64,000 bases of DNA from CBDCWA01 sp965223255 (GTDB taxonomy: Bacteria; Pseudomonadota; Alphaproteobacteria; Rhizobiales; Hyphomicrobiaceae). Below, in pieces: positions 43,203-51,277 of the stretch (position 1 is its first letter; each line of letters starts with the position of its first letter). The notes beneath the pieces are model-generated. The model was not told the origin of the DNA and did no database searches. It saw nothing but the letters and a program-made list of their open reading frames with translations. The translations under genes and the position numbers were made by a program. The stretch is from NCBI GenBank assembly GCA_965223255.1, contig CBDCWA010000004.1, positions 124,001 to 188,000 on the forward strand, read 5' to 3'.

Positions 43203-44477
43203 TCAGAAGCGGATCTTCGCACCGGTAATAACAGCCTGGAAGTCTTCGGTTGGCACCGCAGCCCCATTACCATCTACAATGTCAGCTTCGCTATTGTAGT
43301 ATGCAAGGTACAGATCCATCGCCGCAGCGGAGATCTGCTGATTGATACCGATCGACCAAGTGTCTTGAGAAAGGAACGAACCCGCCGTCGGACCTGGTAG
43401 TTGACTCTCACCGCGGTTATTTTCCCCATAGTAATAGGTGCCATAAAGGGTCGTTTTACCCAAAGAGCTCCACTTACCTTCGATACCAGCCGTGATGACG
43501 TAAAAGTGATCTTTATCATCAAGGGCGAGTGGATCACGGTTGTTATCCTGGACTTCGCCATAACCGGCGGAAACAAACAAGCCGGTCGGCGTATGCATGA
43601 TGCTGCCACCTACACCCCAGGCTTCGCAATCTATTTCACCAGTAACACCGTCTGGGGTACAGCCGTCTTCAAGGTCTGGGTCATTATGCCAGTTGTAAGC
43701 GGCACCGGCTGCAATCCGGAAAGCACCGAGTTCACCCGCGTACCGTATCGCTACGCTCCAGTAATCATCCTCACCCCACGTTCCAGACAATTTGAAACCG
43801 GCAAACGTTGGCGAATCGTAGCGAACACCATTAGCGCGGGTGCGAGAAGGCGGATTGTATGACCACGGGGTAGTCGTGTCATCCCAAGTAATACCGCCAG
43901 GTGCCCCAACGATTTGGAAACGATCATTAAAGTCGTCGAACCGCGGAGCGTTTACCCGAGCAAGATTGATGGTGGTGATACCTGAGTCTGCCGTAGATTC
44001 ACGACCAACCGTAATTTTACCAAAGGTCTTCGACCGCAAATACCAGTTCGCCTTTCTCAGATCGAGAGACTCATTAGAGTCGACACGTCCGGGCTGATCT
44101 GCGTCCGCACGGTCGGACCGCGTGGTGCTGCGTGCACCGACTTCGATCTTGAAGCCAGCCGACCAATCACTGTTGATTTTGGCATTGCCTCTGAATCCGA
44201 AACGCGTACGGCTGTCGTCATTCGTGTTCTGATAGACATTGCTTTCAAAGCCATCGTCCCACCAGATCAACATTTCGTTGACGTGGCCATAAACTTTCAA
44301 TGAGACTTTGCGATTGCCTTTGCGAGCTGTCGTTGCTTCCAATTCTGCAACACGCTCTTCTAGGTCGGCACAGCAATTTCCACCAAGGTCTGCTGCCTGA
44401 GCCGAAACGCTACCTGCAAGTACACCAGCTGCTGCCAACGTGGCCAGCCGGCTCAATTTGAGGTCTCCCCCGAACAT
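43203..44477 (-). CDS. Outer-membrane porin (Porin_2 family), paralogue 2
   Basis: A 424-residue porin closely related to the one at 39283-40569. It shares the DLGGNCC-DLEERVAELEAT-ARKGNR opening, the ESTADSGITTINLARVNAPRFDDFNDRF segment, the SIGINQQISAAAMD-YLAYYN strand pair and the terminal GAKIRF. Differences concentrate in loop regions, such as the inserted TTRSDRADADQPGRV and the shorter loop near the C terminus. This suggests different pore selectivity or antigenic surface. GGAGAG precedes the ATG at 44477, and its own terminator follows. The signal peptide ends near SAQA. Confidence 0.92.
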   Translation of the reverse strand: MFGGDLKLSRLATLAAAGVLAGSVSAQAADLGGNCCADLEERVAELEATTARKGNRKVSLKVYGHVNEMLIWWDDGFESNVYQNTNDDSRTRFGFRGNAKINSDWSAGFKIEVGARSTTRSDRADADQPGRVDSNESLDLRKANWYLRSKTFGKITVGRESTADSGITTINLARVNAPRFDDFNDRFQIVGAPGGITWDDTTTPWSYNPPSRTRANGVRYDSPTFAGFKLSGTWGEDDYWSVAIRYAGELGAFRIAAGAAYNWHNDPDLEDGCTPDGVTGEIDCEAWGVGGSIMHTPTGLFVSAGYGEVQDNNRDPLALDDKDHFYVITAGIEGKWSSLGKTTLYGTYYYGENNRGESQLPGPTAGSFLSQDTWSIGINQQISAAAMDLYLAYYNSEADIVDGNGAAVPTEDFQAVITGAKIRF

Positions 44478-44962
44478 ACCAACTCTCCGTCTACGCTACG
44501 TAACTTGAACCGTATACCACGCGACTAACCGCACACACACGAACAAGTTACTCGTTCAAACGTTTGGCCGACATCAGCTTGGACCGGCTTGTGGTCCGGC
44601 CCGTTCGACCTACACAGTGCAATCTATCATTAGGGGTTCAGATTGGGGTCGTAAACGCCGAATCGCTTTTTCCATGTTGATCAAGGAAATGGCGTGCCAA
44701 TTCTGCCACGGTCACAAGACGGCCACAGGTGCGGCATCTGATGCCACAATTCGGCGAAACCCTGATTTCACCCAGGTCTCATGAACGATTTCGCAATGAG
44801 AAGTCCGTTTTAGCTGAGTGAAGCGGCCCATATATGATCAACACCTGCATATTAGGCTACACTGCGCGTATATAGAAGCGCGAACCAAGACACTATATGG
44901 GTAACCCAAGAAACAACTGTATATAAGCCAAGAAAAACCAACAATAACCGGCGCAATTAACC
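44478..44962. other. Intergenic region upstream of porin 2
   Basis: About 485 bases between divergent porin 2 and monooxygenase genes. It should carry both promoters and perhaps a long porin leader. I see no hairpin, open frame with a ribosome-binding site, or recognisable operator. Confidence 0.35.
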
Positions 44963-46291
44963 ATGCCCCATAAGCAGCAAACGCCCATCCAGAAGGGACA
45001 CAAGCCAGGCGCAAGTTCGGCCAAAACTTACGCTGCCAAAACCTGTGATGCCAAGAACTACGATGCCAAAATTTATGATGCCAAAATCTACGATGCATGT
45101 GTCGTTGGAAATGGCCCGACAGGTTTGATTGCAGCCCTCTGTCTTGCACAACAAAATCTGGTGACAGCCCTGATTTCTGATACGCCGATTGGGGACCTTG
45201 CACAGCAGGCGGATCAACGAACCGCAGGCTTATTTTCCGGCAGTATAACGCTGCTGCAAAACCTTGGTGTATGGCAGGAACTCGAACAACAGTGTGCGCA
45301 AATCGTTGCTATACGTTTGTGTGATGGCCACGCCGGCATGTTGCGATCACCCGAAACGGTTTTCCACGCCGCCGACATCAACGTCGAGCAGCTCGGCTTT
45401 AATGTGCCGCATCGCCCATTGGTCGAACACCTCGTCAAGGCAATAGAACGAACAAAGTCGATTGAAACTATAGAAGGGACGGCAGACACGGTTTCATCTC
45501 GCAACGACTTGGCAACACTTGCGCTTACCAACAAAACCAGCGTGCAATCGCGATTGGTGGTTGCCGCAGACGGCAGCAATTCTGCTTGTCGCGCATCAGT
45601 CGGCATCCCAACATCAACATGGAATTATCCACAGACCGCAATCATCACCTGCTTTTCTCACACGCGACCACATTTCAATATCTCAACCGAATTTCAGCTA
45701 CCAGATGGCCCCTTAACCACGGTGCCGTTGCCTGGGAAAAACACCAGCCTCGTGTGGATGGTTTCCAACACCCAAGCCGAACGACTGCTTGCCATGGCAT
45801 CAGATGAATTCAGCACTGCGCTAGAAGGCAATCTCAATGGTTTGCTGGGTCGGATCATCGACATCGGGTCGCGCGCCGCATTTCCTTTGTCAGGATTGCA
45901 GGCAAACGTGTTTGCACAAGATCGCGTCGCCCTCATCGGCGAAGCCGCCCACCGCATTCCGCCCATCGGCGCACAGGGGTTAAACATGGGTATTGCTGAC
46001 GCCGCTCAGATTGCTGAGCTCGCAGGCGCCGCCCGAAAGTCCGGCAATGACCCCGGCGGCGGCGACGTCCTGCAACAGTATCATCGCCTTCGCCACGCAG
46101 ATGTTTCCCGGCGCTGCCGTTCGATTGATCTCCTGAACAAGAGCTATTCGGTCGGCTGGCTGCCCGGGCATCTCCTGCGCGGTGCTGGGTTGCACGCGAT
46201 TTCCGCAATATCACCTGCCAAGCGCCAGCTGATGCAGCTTGGCCTTAATCCACAGCCACTGCCAAACCTAATGCGCGCAACGCCCGGTTAG
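44963..46291 (+). CDS. UbiH/COQ6-family FAD-dependent monooxygenase
   Basis: A 442-residue flavoprotein of the ubiquinone-biosynthesis hydroxylase family. The FAD-binding motif is VVGNGPTG (about residues 49-56). The DG motif is VVAADGSNSACR. The GD-type motif is VALIGEAAHRIPPIGAQGLNMGIADA, where the usual Asp of GDAAH is Glu. These enzymes hydroxylate the aromatic ring of ubiquinone precursors at the membrane. The N terminus is unusual: about 45 residues precede the first FAD strand, including five pentapeptide units of the type YDAKI (DNA 45029-45103). The start codon has no clear Shine-Dalgarno sequence, so translation could begin later only if an alternative codon is used. An LpxL-type gene follows on the same strand. 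Confidence 0.85.
   Translation: MPHKQQTPIQKGHKPGASSAKTYAAKTCDAKNYDAKIYDAKIYDACVVGNGPTGLIAALCLAQQNLVTALISDTPIGDLAQQADQRTAGLFSGSITLLQNLGVWQELEQQCAQIVAIRLCDGHAGMLRSPETVFHAADINVEQLGFNVPHRPLVEHLVKAIERTKSIETIEGTADTVSSRNDLATLALTNKTSVQSRLVVAADGSNSACRASVGIPTSTWNYPQTAIITCFSHTRPHFNISTEFQLPDGPLTTVPLPGKNTSLVWMVSNTQAERLLAMASDEFSTALEGNLNGLLGRIIDIGSRAAFPLSGLQANVFAQDRVALIGEAAHRIPPIGAQGLNMGIADAAQIAELAGAARKSGNDPGGGDVLQQYHRLRHADVSRRCRSIDLLNKSYSVGWLPGHLLRGAGLHAISAISPAKRQLMQLGLNPQPLPNLMRATPG
45029..45103 (+). repeat. 15-bp tandem repeat at the N terminus of the UbiH-like gene
   Basis: Five in-frame 15-bp units of the type TACGATGCCAAAATC encode Y/C-D/A-A-K-x pentapeptides directly before the first FAD-binding strand. 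The last unit is degenerate. Most UbiH proteins begin close to the FAD strand, so this looks like a local slippage expansion. Confidence 0.8.
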
Positions 46292-46464
46292 AGAGTTGGC
46301 ACACAAAAACATATGAATTGCAGCGCGGGATTTGCGCACAATGGAAGAACTGGCTTATGTCGCGGCTTCAAGTCTAAGGAGCAAGCCATCGCCCCGGATG
46401 ACATAGAGACGCAATTGTCGAGCCACCCGCCACACATCACCGACGCCAATCCATTAGGATGACC

Positions 46465-47367
46465 ATGCTCCAAGAGATCCAATTCAGACTGGAATATGCC
46501 TTTTTGCGCAGCATCGTTGGCATCATGCGCATCCTTCCGCTCTCCGCATCGGTCGGATTCTCCGCCTGGCTCTGGCGCAATCTTGCCCCGATCGTATCGC
46601 CCAAACGCCATGCCCGGGCGCTTGCGAACCTGGCAATCGCATTCCCCGAAAAGAGCATCTTGGAACGCGATCGAATTGCAAACGCCCATTGGGACAATCT
46701 CGGTCGCGTCATGGCCGAGACGATGAACATCGATCGAATCCTCAGCGACAACTCACGCATCGAAGTCGAAAATGCCAAGGTGTTCCGCCGCTATAAAGGC
46801 AAGCTTGGCGCGGTTGTCGGTGTCTCGCTCCACATGGGCAACTGGGAATTCGCCATCTGGCCGATGGCCAACTCGGGCTCAAATCCTGCCGCCGTCTATC
46901 GTTCTGTCAACAACCCATATGTCGACAAGTATTTGCGCGACCAGCGCAAAGACCTTTATCCAGGCGGCCTGTTTGGCCGCGGCAAGGTTGCTGGCGATCA
47001 CGGCGATGATCAACGCACGGCCCGCGTTATCACGGATTTTGTCAGACGCGGTGGCCATCTGGGCATGGTATGCGATCTTTACGATCGAACGGGCATCCCG
47101 ATTCCATTTTTTGGCAAACCAGCTAGAACCCAGGCTATTGGTGCGATGGTTGCGCGGCGCGTTGGCGCACGGATTTGGTTAAGTAGATGTCGCCGGATTG
47201 GAAACGAAACGCGGTTCAAAATTGAACTGAAAGAGCTGAAAGTGCCGCGTACAGACAATTTGTCGGAAGATGTACGCTCAATCATGGTCCAAATGCAAAA
47301 GCAATTTGAAGCCTGGATCCGCGACACGCCCGAGCAATGGATGTGGTCGAATCGCCGATGGGAATAA
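46465..47367 (+). CDS. LpxL/HtrB-type lauroyl (lysophospholipid) acyltransferase
   Basis: A 300-residue inner-membrane acyltransferase of the lipid A late-acyltransferase family. The catalytic HxxxxE motif is HMGNWE, preceded by GAVVGVSLHMG. A hydrophobic N-terminal segment (FLRSIVGIMRILPLSASVGFSAWLW) anchors it. The later block with RRGGHLGMVCDLYDRTGIPIPFFGKPARTQ corresponds to the family's D..... G..V.FFG motif. A terminal PEQWMWSNRRW resembles the (P/E)QW.W.HRRW signature. AGGA lies five bases before the ATG at 46465; an ATG six bases upstream is also possible. The likely role is adding a secondary acyl chain to Kdo-lipid A. Confidence 0.88.
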   Translation: MLQEIQFRLEYAFLRSIVGIMRILPLSASVGFSAWLWRNLAPIVSPKRHARALANLAIAFPEKSILERDRIANAHWDNLGRVMAETMNIDRILSDNSRIEVENAKVFRRYKGKLGAVVGVSLHMGNWEFAIWPMANSGSNPAAVYRSVNNPYVDKYLRDQRKDLYPGGLFGRGKVAGDHGDDQRTARVITDFVRRGGHLGMVCDLYDRTGIPIPFFGKPARTQAIGAMVARRVGARIWLSRCRRIGNETRFKIELKELKVPRTDNLSEDVRSIMVQMQKQFEAWIRDTPEQWMWSNRRWE

Positions 47368-47679
47368 GCTCTCGGATCGAGTGCGGGAACACAAACGGAC
47401 GATCATTACACGTGGAAAAAGCTGCAACGATTGCACCGTCGCCACCGATCCGCACACTGTCAATTTTCGATTTCCAAGATCTCCACCAGCCCGACATGCA
47501 GGCGTCGCGTCGCACGACTGAGGCAAAAAGGTGATCATTCATCCCTAATATACTTTGTCGGACTTAATGTGACATGCCCGCCACGCTTTGACCATCTCCG
47601 CATGGGATCCGTTGACACTAAGGGATACATCGCGTTGGGATTACACTGGGGAAGGCACTTATGCGGGTGAGTTTGTGCT
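47368..47679. other. Intergenic region upstream of hspQ, no gene recognised
   Basis: About 310 bases between the acyltransferase and hspQ. Small open frames here have no ribosome-binding site or protein-like pattern. No heat-shock promoter (RpoH type) could be defined with confidence. Confidence 0.35.
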
Positions 47680-48015
47680 ATGGCGAACGAAATGAAGCAG
47701 GCAAAATTTGGAGTCGGGCACGTTGTCCGTCACCGTATTTATGAATTTCGAGGTATAATATTTGATATCGACCCTGTCTTCGACAATACGGAAGAGTGGT
47801 GGCTATCGATCCCAGAAGATGTGCGTCCGCGCAAAGATCAACCATTTTATCACTTGCTCGCGGAAAACGACGAGACGGAGTATATCGCGTACGTTTCCGA
47901 GCAAAATCTTTTGCCTGATCAAAGCGGCCAACCATTGCGGCATCCACAGGTCAAGGAATTATTTAGCAAGCGACGGGATGGACGCTATCACGCCCGCTTC
48001 TTGCAGGAACACTAA
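47680..48015 (+). CDS. hspQ: Heat shock protein HspQ
   Basis: A 111-residue cytosolic protein of the HspQ (YccV, hemimethylated-DNA-binding) family. Characteristic segments are FGVGHVVRHRIYEFRGIIFDIDP, the NTEEWW turn, DQPFYHLLAENDETEYIAYVSEQNLL and the C-terminal KRRDGRY. In E. coli HspQ is a heat-shock adaptor that modulates Lon. An alternative start (ATG at 47692) would trim four residues. A hairpin with a short T-run follows the stop. Confidence 0.92.
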   Translation: MANEMKQAKFGVGHVVRHRIYEFRGIIFDIDPVFDNTEEWWLSIPEDVRPRKDQPFYHLLAENDETEYIAYVSEQNLLPDQSGQPLRHPQVKELFSKRRDGRYHARFLQEH

Positions 48016-48032
48016 GCTAAATAGGCAACCCC

Positions 48033-48057
48033 GACGGTCGTCTGGTCGACCGTCTTT
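48033..48057 (+). terminator. Rho-independent terminator of hspQ
   Basis: An 8-bp stem, GACGGTCG / CGACCGTC, with a 6-base loop is followed by TTT, 17 bases after the hspQ stop. The T-run is short. Confidence 0.7.
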
Positions 48058-48099
48058 CCACTGACTGAACTGCAGTCAGCTGAGCCCCATGCCCAACAA

Positions 48100-48129
48100 A
48101 AAGTGCGACCTGAGTTCAGGCCGCACTTT
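48100..48129 (-). terminator. Rho-independent terminator of the IalB-family gene
   Basis: A long stem, AAAGTGCG-a-CCTGA / TCAGG-c-CGCACTTT, with one mismatch and a 2-base loop. On the minus strand it is followed by TTTGTT. It lies between convergent hspQ and the IalB-family gene. Confidence 0.85.
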
Positions 48130-48210
48130 AAAATATTTCATAAGTCAAAATGTCTACCAAGTCCTGCGGCGCGTCCAATTCTGCCGCCATGCCAGAGACT
48201 TAGTGCGTTA

Positions 48211-49131
48211 TTACTTCTTTTCTTTCTTGGCCTTTGCCGCTTTAGCACGTTTCTCTCTAAGCTCCTTAGCCAGCGCCTTTTGCGCCTCCTCTAGCTTTTT
48301 AACTTTGGCCCTGAGCTTGGGGTCCTTAGCCAAGGCAGCATCACGGCGCTTCTTTTGCGCCTGAAGGATCAATTTGTTGCGCTTGACGAGGAACGAACGA
48401 TAGTCCTTACCGGTAATCGGCTTACCACCGTAAGCTTTATCGAAACCTTTCATCCGCACCAGCCAGACGGGAGGCACACGGATTTCGGAAAAGGTTTGAA
48501 CGGCTAAGCAAGATGCCTTTCGAATGCTCGCGATCATTTTCTTTGACGCCGGCACCTGTGCATAACAACTCAGCGGCGTACGCCGACCATCGCCACCACA
48601 TGAGCGATAGGGCAGAACACTGGCTTTGGCTTTCACAGCCTTTTCAACAAATGGGAATTTGCCTTTTTTGCGAACCGCTTGGACGAGTGTCTTGCCCAAC
48701 GCATCGCATTCCTTCGCGGTCGCCGGCGCGACCCGGATTCCGTAGCGAAGCCGCATGCCCTGCGGCACCTGGATCTGCAGCCTCTCGCCCTGCGGCGGCG
48801 TGTTCTTGTCCGGTTTTACAAAGTCCATCTTTTGGATTGCCACTCGGACAAACCCAAATGGATTGACCTGTTCATGAAAGGTATTGCAAACAGTTGCATC
48901 TTTTCGAACCGGCTTTTTGTCTTTGCCAAGAACTGGAACCTTGATCTTATCGCAGACTTTGATCCAGTTGCTCTTAGGTTTAGCTTTCTTCGCCTTCTGA
49001 GCAGAAGCGGTATCGGAAACTGCCGCGACGCCCATCGCTGCCACGGTCGCCAGAGCCAACGTTGGCGCCAGCCGACCAAGTGTTCGGATTGCATGTTGTG
49101 CCATATTCGCGATTTTCTCCATATCAAACAT
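48211..49131 (-). CDS. Invasion-associated locus B (IalB) family protein with Lys-rich tail
   Basis: A periplasmic protein of about 306 residues. It has an N-terminal signal-like segment (APTLALATVAAMGVAAVSDTASA). The IalB domain follows, with CDKIKVP, VCNTFHEQVNPFGFVRVAIQ, LQIQVPQGMRLRYGIRV and RSCGGDGRRTPLSCYAQV. The C-terminal extension of roughly 90 residues is a charged helix, rich in Lys, Ala and Arg (KLEEAQKALAKELREKRAKAAKAKK). IalB proteins are common in Hyphomicrobiales; in Bartonella one contributes to erythrocyte invasion, but most are of unknown role in free-living species. The start is uncertain among ATGs at 49131, 49122 and about 49104; the latest would still leave a signal peptide. 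Confidence 0.82.
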   Translation of the reverse strand: MFDMEKIANMAQHAIRTLGRLAPTLALATVAAMGVAAVSDTASAQKAKKAKPKSNWIKVCDKIKVPVLGKDKKPVRKDATVCNTFHEQVNPFGFVRVAIQKMDFVKPDKNTPPQGERLQIQVPQGMRLRYGIRVAPATAKECDALGKTLVQAVRKKGKFPFVEKAVKAKASVLPYRSCGGDGRRTPLSCYAQVPASKKMIASIRKASCLAVQTFSEIRVPPVWLVRMKGFDKAYGGKPITGKDYRSFLVKRNKLILQAQKKRRDAALAKDPKLRAKVKKLEEAQKALAKELREKRAKAAKAKKEKK

Positions 49132-49393
49132 TGGGCTTTGGCCCCGCGTGCCCCTAGAATATGATCCGCCAGGCGCCATGACTAAAGGCTTCTTCTACGC
49201 ATGCAATTGGCAAGTACTGCGCGCGGAGTAAAGGCTTGAATGAGGCAATCCCATGGCCATTGTCACCGCGAACCATAGGCACTGTGGGTAATGACGGCAG
49301 GCGTGTCTTTGCGGCAACTGGCCAACATCGTCAACCCCCACAAATTTGGCGGTTAAATGAAGAGGTTATGCGTTTGAGGCAAATTACGTCACC

Positions 49394-51277
49394 ATGAACA
49401 ACCTTTTGCAAGTCCTACGCATGATACAACCGCAGAGACGCCACAAGTTGCCCACCCTGCGACATTGTCTACTCATGTTGAGCGTTTTGCTCGCAGCCCC
49501 GGCAACAGCCGAAGTCACCGCTACCGGCCCATCATCCTCGCGCCAAACGCCGTCGCATGGCATCGCCATGCATGGCCAACCACGTTTGGCAGACGGTTTT
49601 GCCCACTTCCCCTACGTCAATCCCAAAGCGCCAAAAGGCGGCGGCCTGCGACTGGGCGTTCTTGGCACGTTCGATAGCCTCAACCCGTTCATCGTGCGCG
49701 GCAACAGTGCAAGCGGCGTTCGGGCCCATGTCTTCGAAAGCCTAATGGGTCGTTCGGCCGATGAGCCGTTTGCGCTTTATGGGCTGATTGCCCGTCGCAT
49801 TGCCATCGGCCCCGAGCGGCGCTCGATAACCTTTTACCTGCGCCCTGAGGCCAAATTCTCTGATGGAAAACCAATTACCAGCGCCGATGTCGTGTTCTCG
49901 CATCGCATGTTGAGCACGAAGGGTTGGCCGTATCTGCGCGCGCACTATAGCAAAGTGGCGCGTATCACGACCCCCGACGCCCATACCGTGATGTTTGAGT
50001 TTGGCCCCCAAAATGATCGCGAAATTGCACTGATCATGGGACTGATGCCAATACTGCCACGCCACCGCTTCAACGAACAAACCTTCGATCGAACCACCCT
50101 ACAACCCATCATCGGCAGCGGCCCTTACACGATCACCAACGTCAAACCCGGCCGCTCGCTAACCTATCGGCGCAATCCCAACTACTGGGGTTCAGCACTC
50201 GCTCAAAATGTCGGCCGCCACAATTTCGAAACCGTACAGATTGAATACTATCGCGACGAAGCTGCACTCTTCGAAGCCTTCAAAACTGGCCAGATCGATA
50301 TACGGATTGAACAGGACCCAGCCCGCTGGGCGGATAGTTATACATTCCCTGCAGTCCGCGCCGGCCAGGTCCGGTTGACCGAAACGCCGAGCAGACAACC
50401 TGCAGGTATGTCGGCATTGGTGTTCAACACACGTCGCACAGTGTTCAAGGATAAACGCGTTCGTCGCGCCCTCATCGAAGCCTTTCACTTTGCAACAATC
50501 AACCGCCAGCTGTATCACGGGCTTTATGCCCGTACGGCAAGCTATTTTGCGCGCTCTCAGCTGTCCTCGGTCGGCAAACCCGCCTCACCCGTTGAGCGTC
50601 AAATCTTTGTCCGTTTTCCAGGCGTCGTCAGCCCTCGTATTTTGGCGGGCCATCGCACCGTGACAACGCACACCCCCCCGCGCGCCCTCCGCCAGGCGCT
50701 AAAGTCAGCATATTCACTCTTGACCTCGGCCGGCTACGTCGCTCAGAACGGCTGGCTGCGCCATACCAAGACTGGTAAGAGACTTGCATTCGAATTCCTG
50801 GCAGCCAACAAACGCCAAGAGCGATTGATGCTGGCTTATGCACGAATTTTACGTCGCCTTGGGATAAAAGTGCTTATTCGCCAGGTCCACACCTCCCAAT
50901 ACCAATCGCGTCGCAACACGTTCGATTTTGACATGATACAGTGGCGCTGGCCCGCTTCGCTCTCACCTGGCAACGAACAAATCAGCCGCTGGTCGAGCAA
51001 AGCAGCGGACACGGAAGGCACACTCAACTATCCTGGCGTGCGCGAACCTGCAGTCGATGCCGCCATATCCTTGATGTTATCCGCCAAGGATCGCCACACC
51101 TTCGAAGCAGGCGTGCACGCGCTTGATCGCATCTTGCTGTCGGGCGATTACGTCATTCCGTTGTTTCATGCACGCCATCAGTGGATCGCATATTGGAACC
51201 ACATTGCCCGCCCCAGTGTCGCACCACTCAACGGCGTGCGCTTTGACACTTGGTGGTACCGCGGCCAACCGAATTAG
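49394..51277 (+). CDS. YejA-like ABC transporter substrate-binding protein (family 5)
   Basis: A 627-residue periplasmic solute-binding protein. A basic N terminus and hydrophobic core (LRHCLLMLSVLLAAPATA) form the signal peptide. The mature part has the YejA-like opening HGIAMHGQPRLADGFAHFPYVNPKAPKGG and GTFDSLNPFIVRG. Then come FSDGKPITSADVVFS and the IGSGPYTI... RNPNYWG segment of the family. YejA-type proteins bind oligopeptides such as microcin C. No permease or ATPase genes are next to it, so transport partners are encoded elsewhere. Its stop overlaps the mfd stop on the other strand. Confidence 0.88.
   Translation: MNNLLQVLRMIQPQRRHKLPTLRHCLLMLSVLLAAPATAEVTATGPSSSRQTPSHGIAMHGQPRLADGFAHFPYVNPKAPKGGGLRLGVLGTFDSLNPFIVRGNSASGVRAHVFESLMGRSADEPFALYGLIARRIAIGPERRSITFYLRPEAKFSDGKPITSADVVFSHRMLSTKGWPYLRAHYSKVARITTPDAHTVMFEFGPQNDREIALIMGLMPILPRHRFNEQTFDRTTLQPIIGSGPYTITNVKPGRSLTYRRNPNYWGSALAQNVGRHNFETVQIEYYRDEAALFEAFKTGQIDIRIEQDPARWADSYTFPAVRAGQVRLTETPSRQPAGMSALVFNTRRTVFKDKRVRRALIEAFHFATINRQLYHGLYARTASYFARSQLSSVGKPASPVERQIFVRFPGVVSPRILAGHRTVTTHTPPRALRQALKSAYSLLTSAGYVAQNGWLRHTKTGKRLAFEFLAANKRQERLMLAYARILRRLGIKVLIRQVHTSQYQSRRNTFDFDMIQWRWPASLSPGNEQISRWSSKAADTEGTLNYPGVREPAVDAAISLMLSAKDRHTFEAGVHALDRILLSGDYVIPLFHARHQWIAYWNHIARPSVAPLNGVRFDTWWYRGQPN

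Noticed and set aside
44838..45217. Minus-strand frames with repeated His/Phe/Trp-rich motifs opposite the UbiH-like gene start.
   Set aside because: They are the complement of the 15-bp repeat in the monooxygenase gene and have no own start signals.
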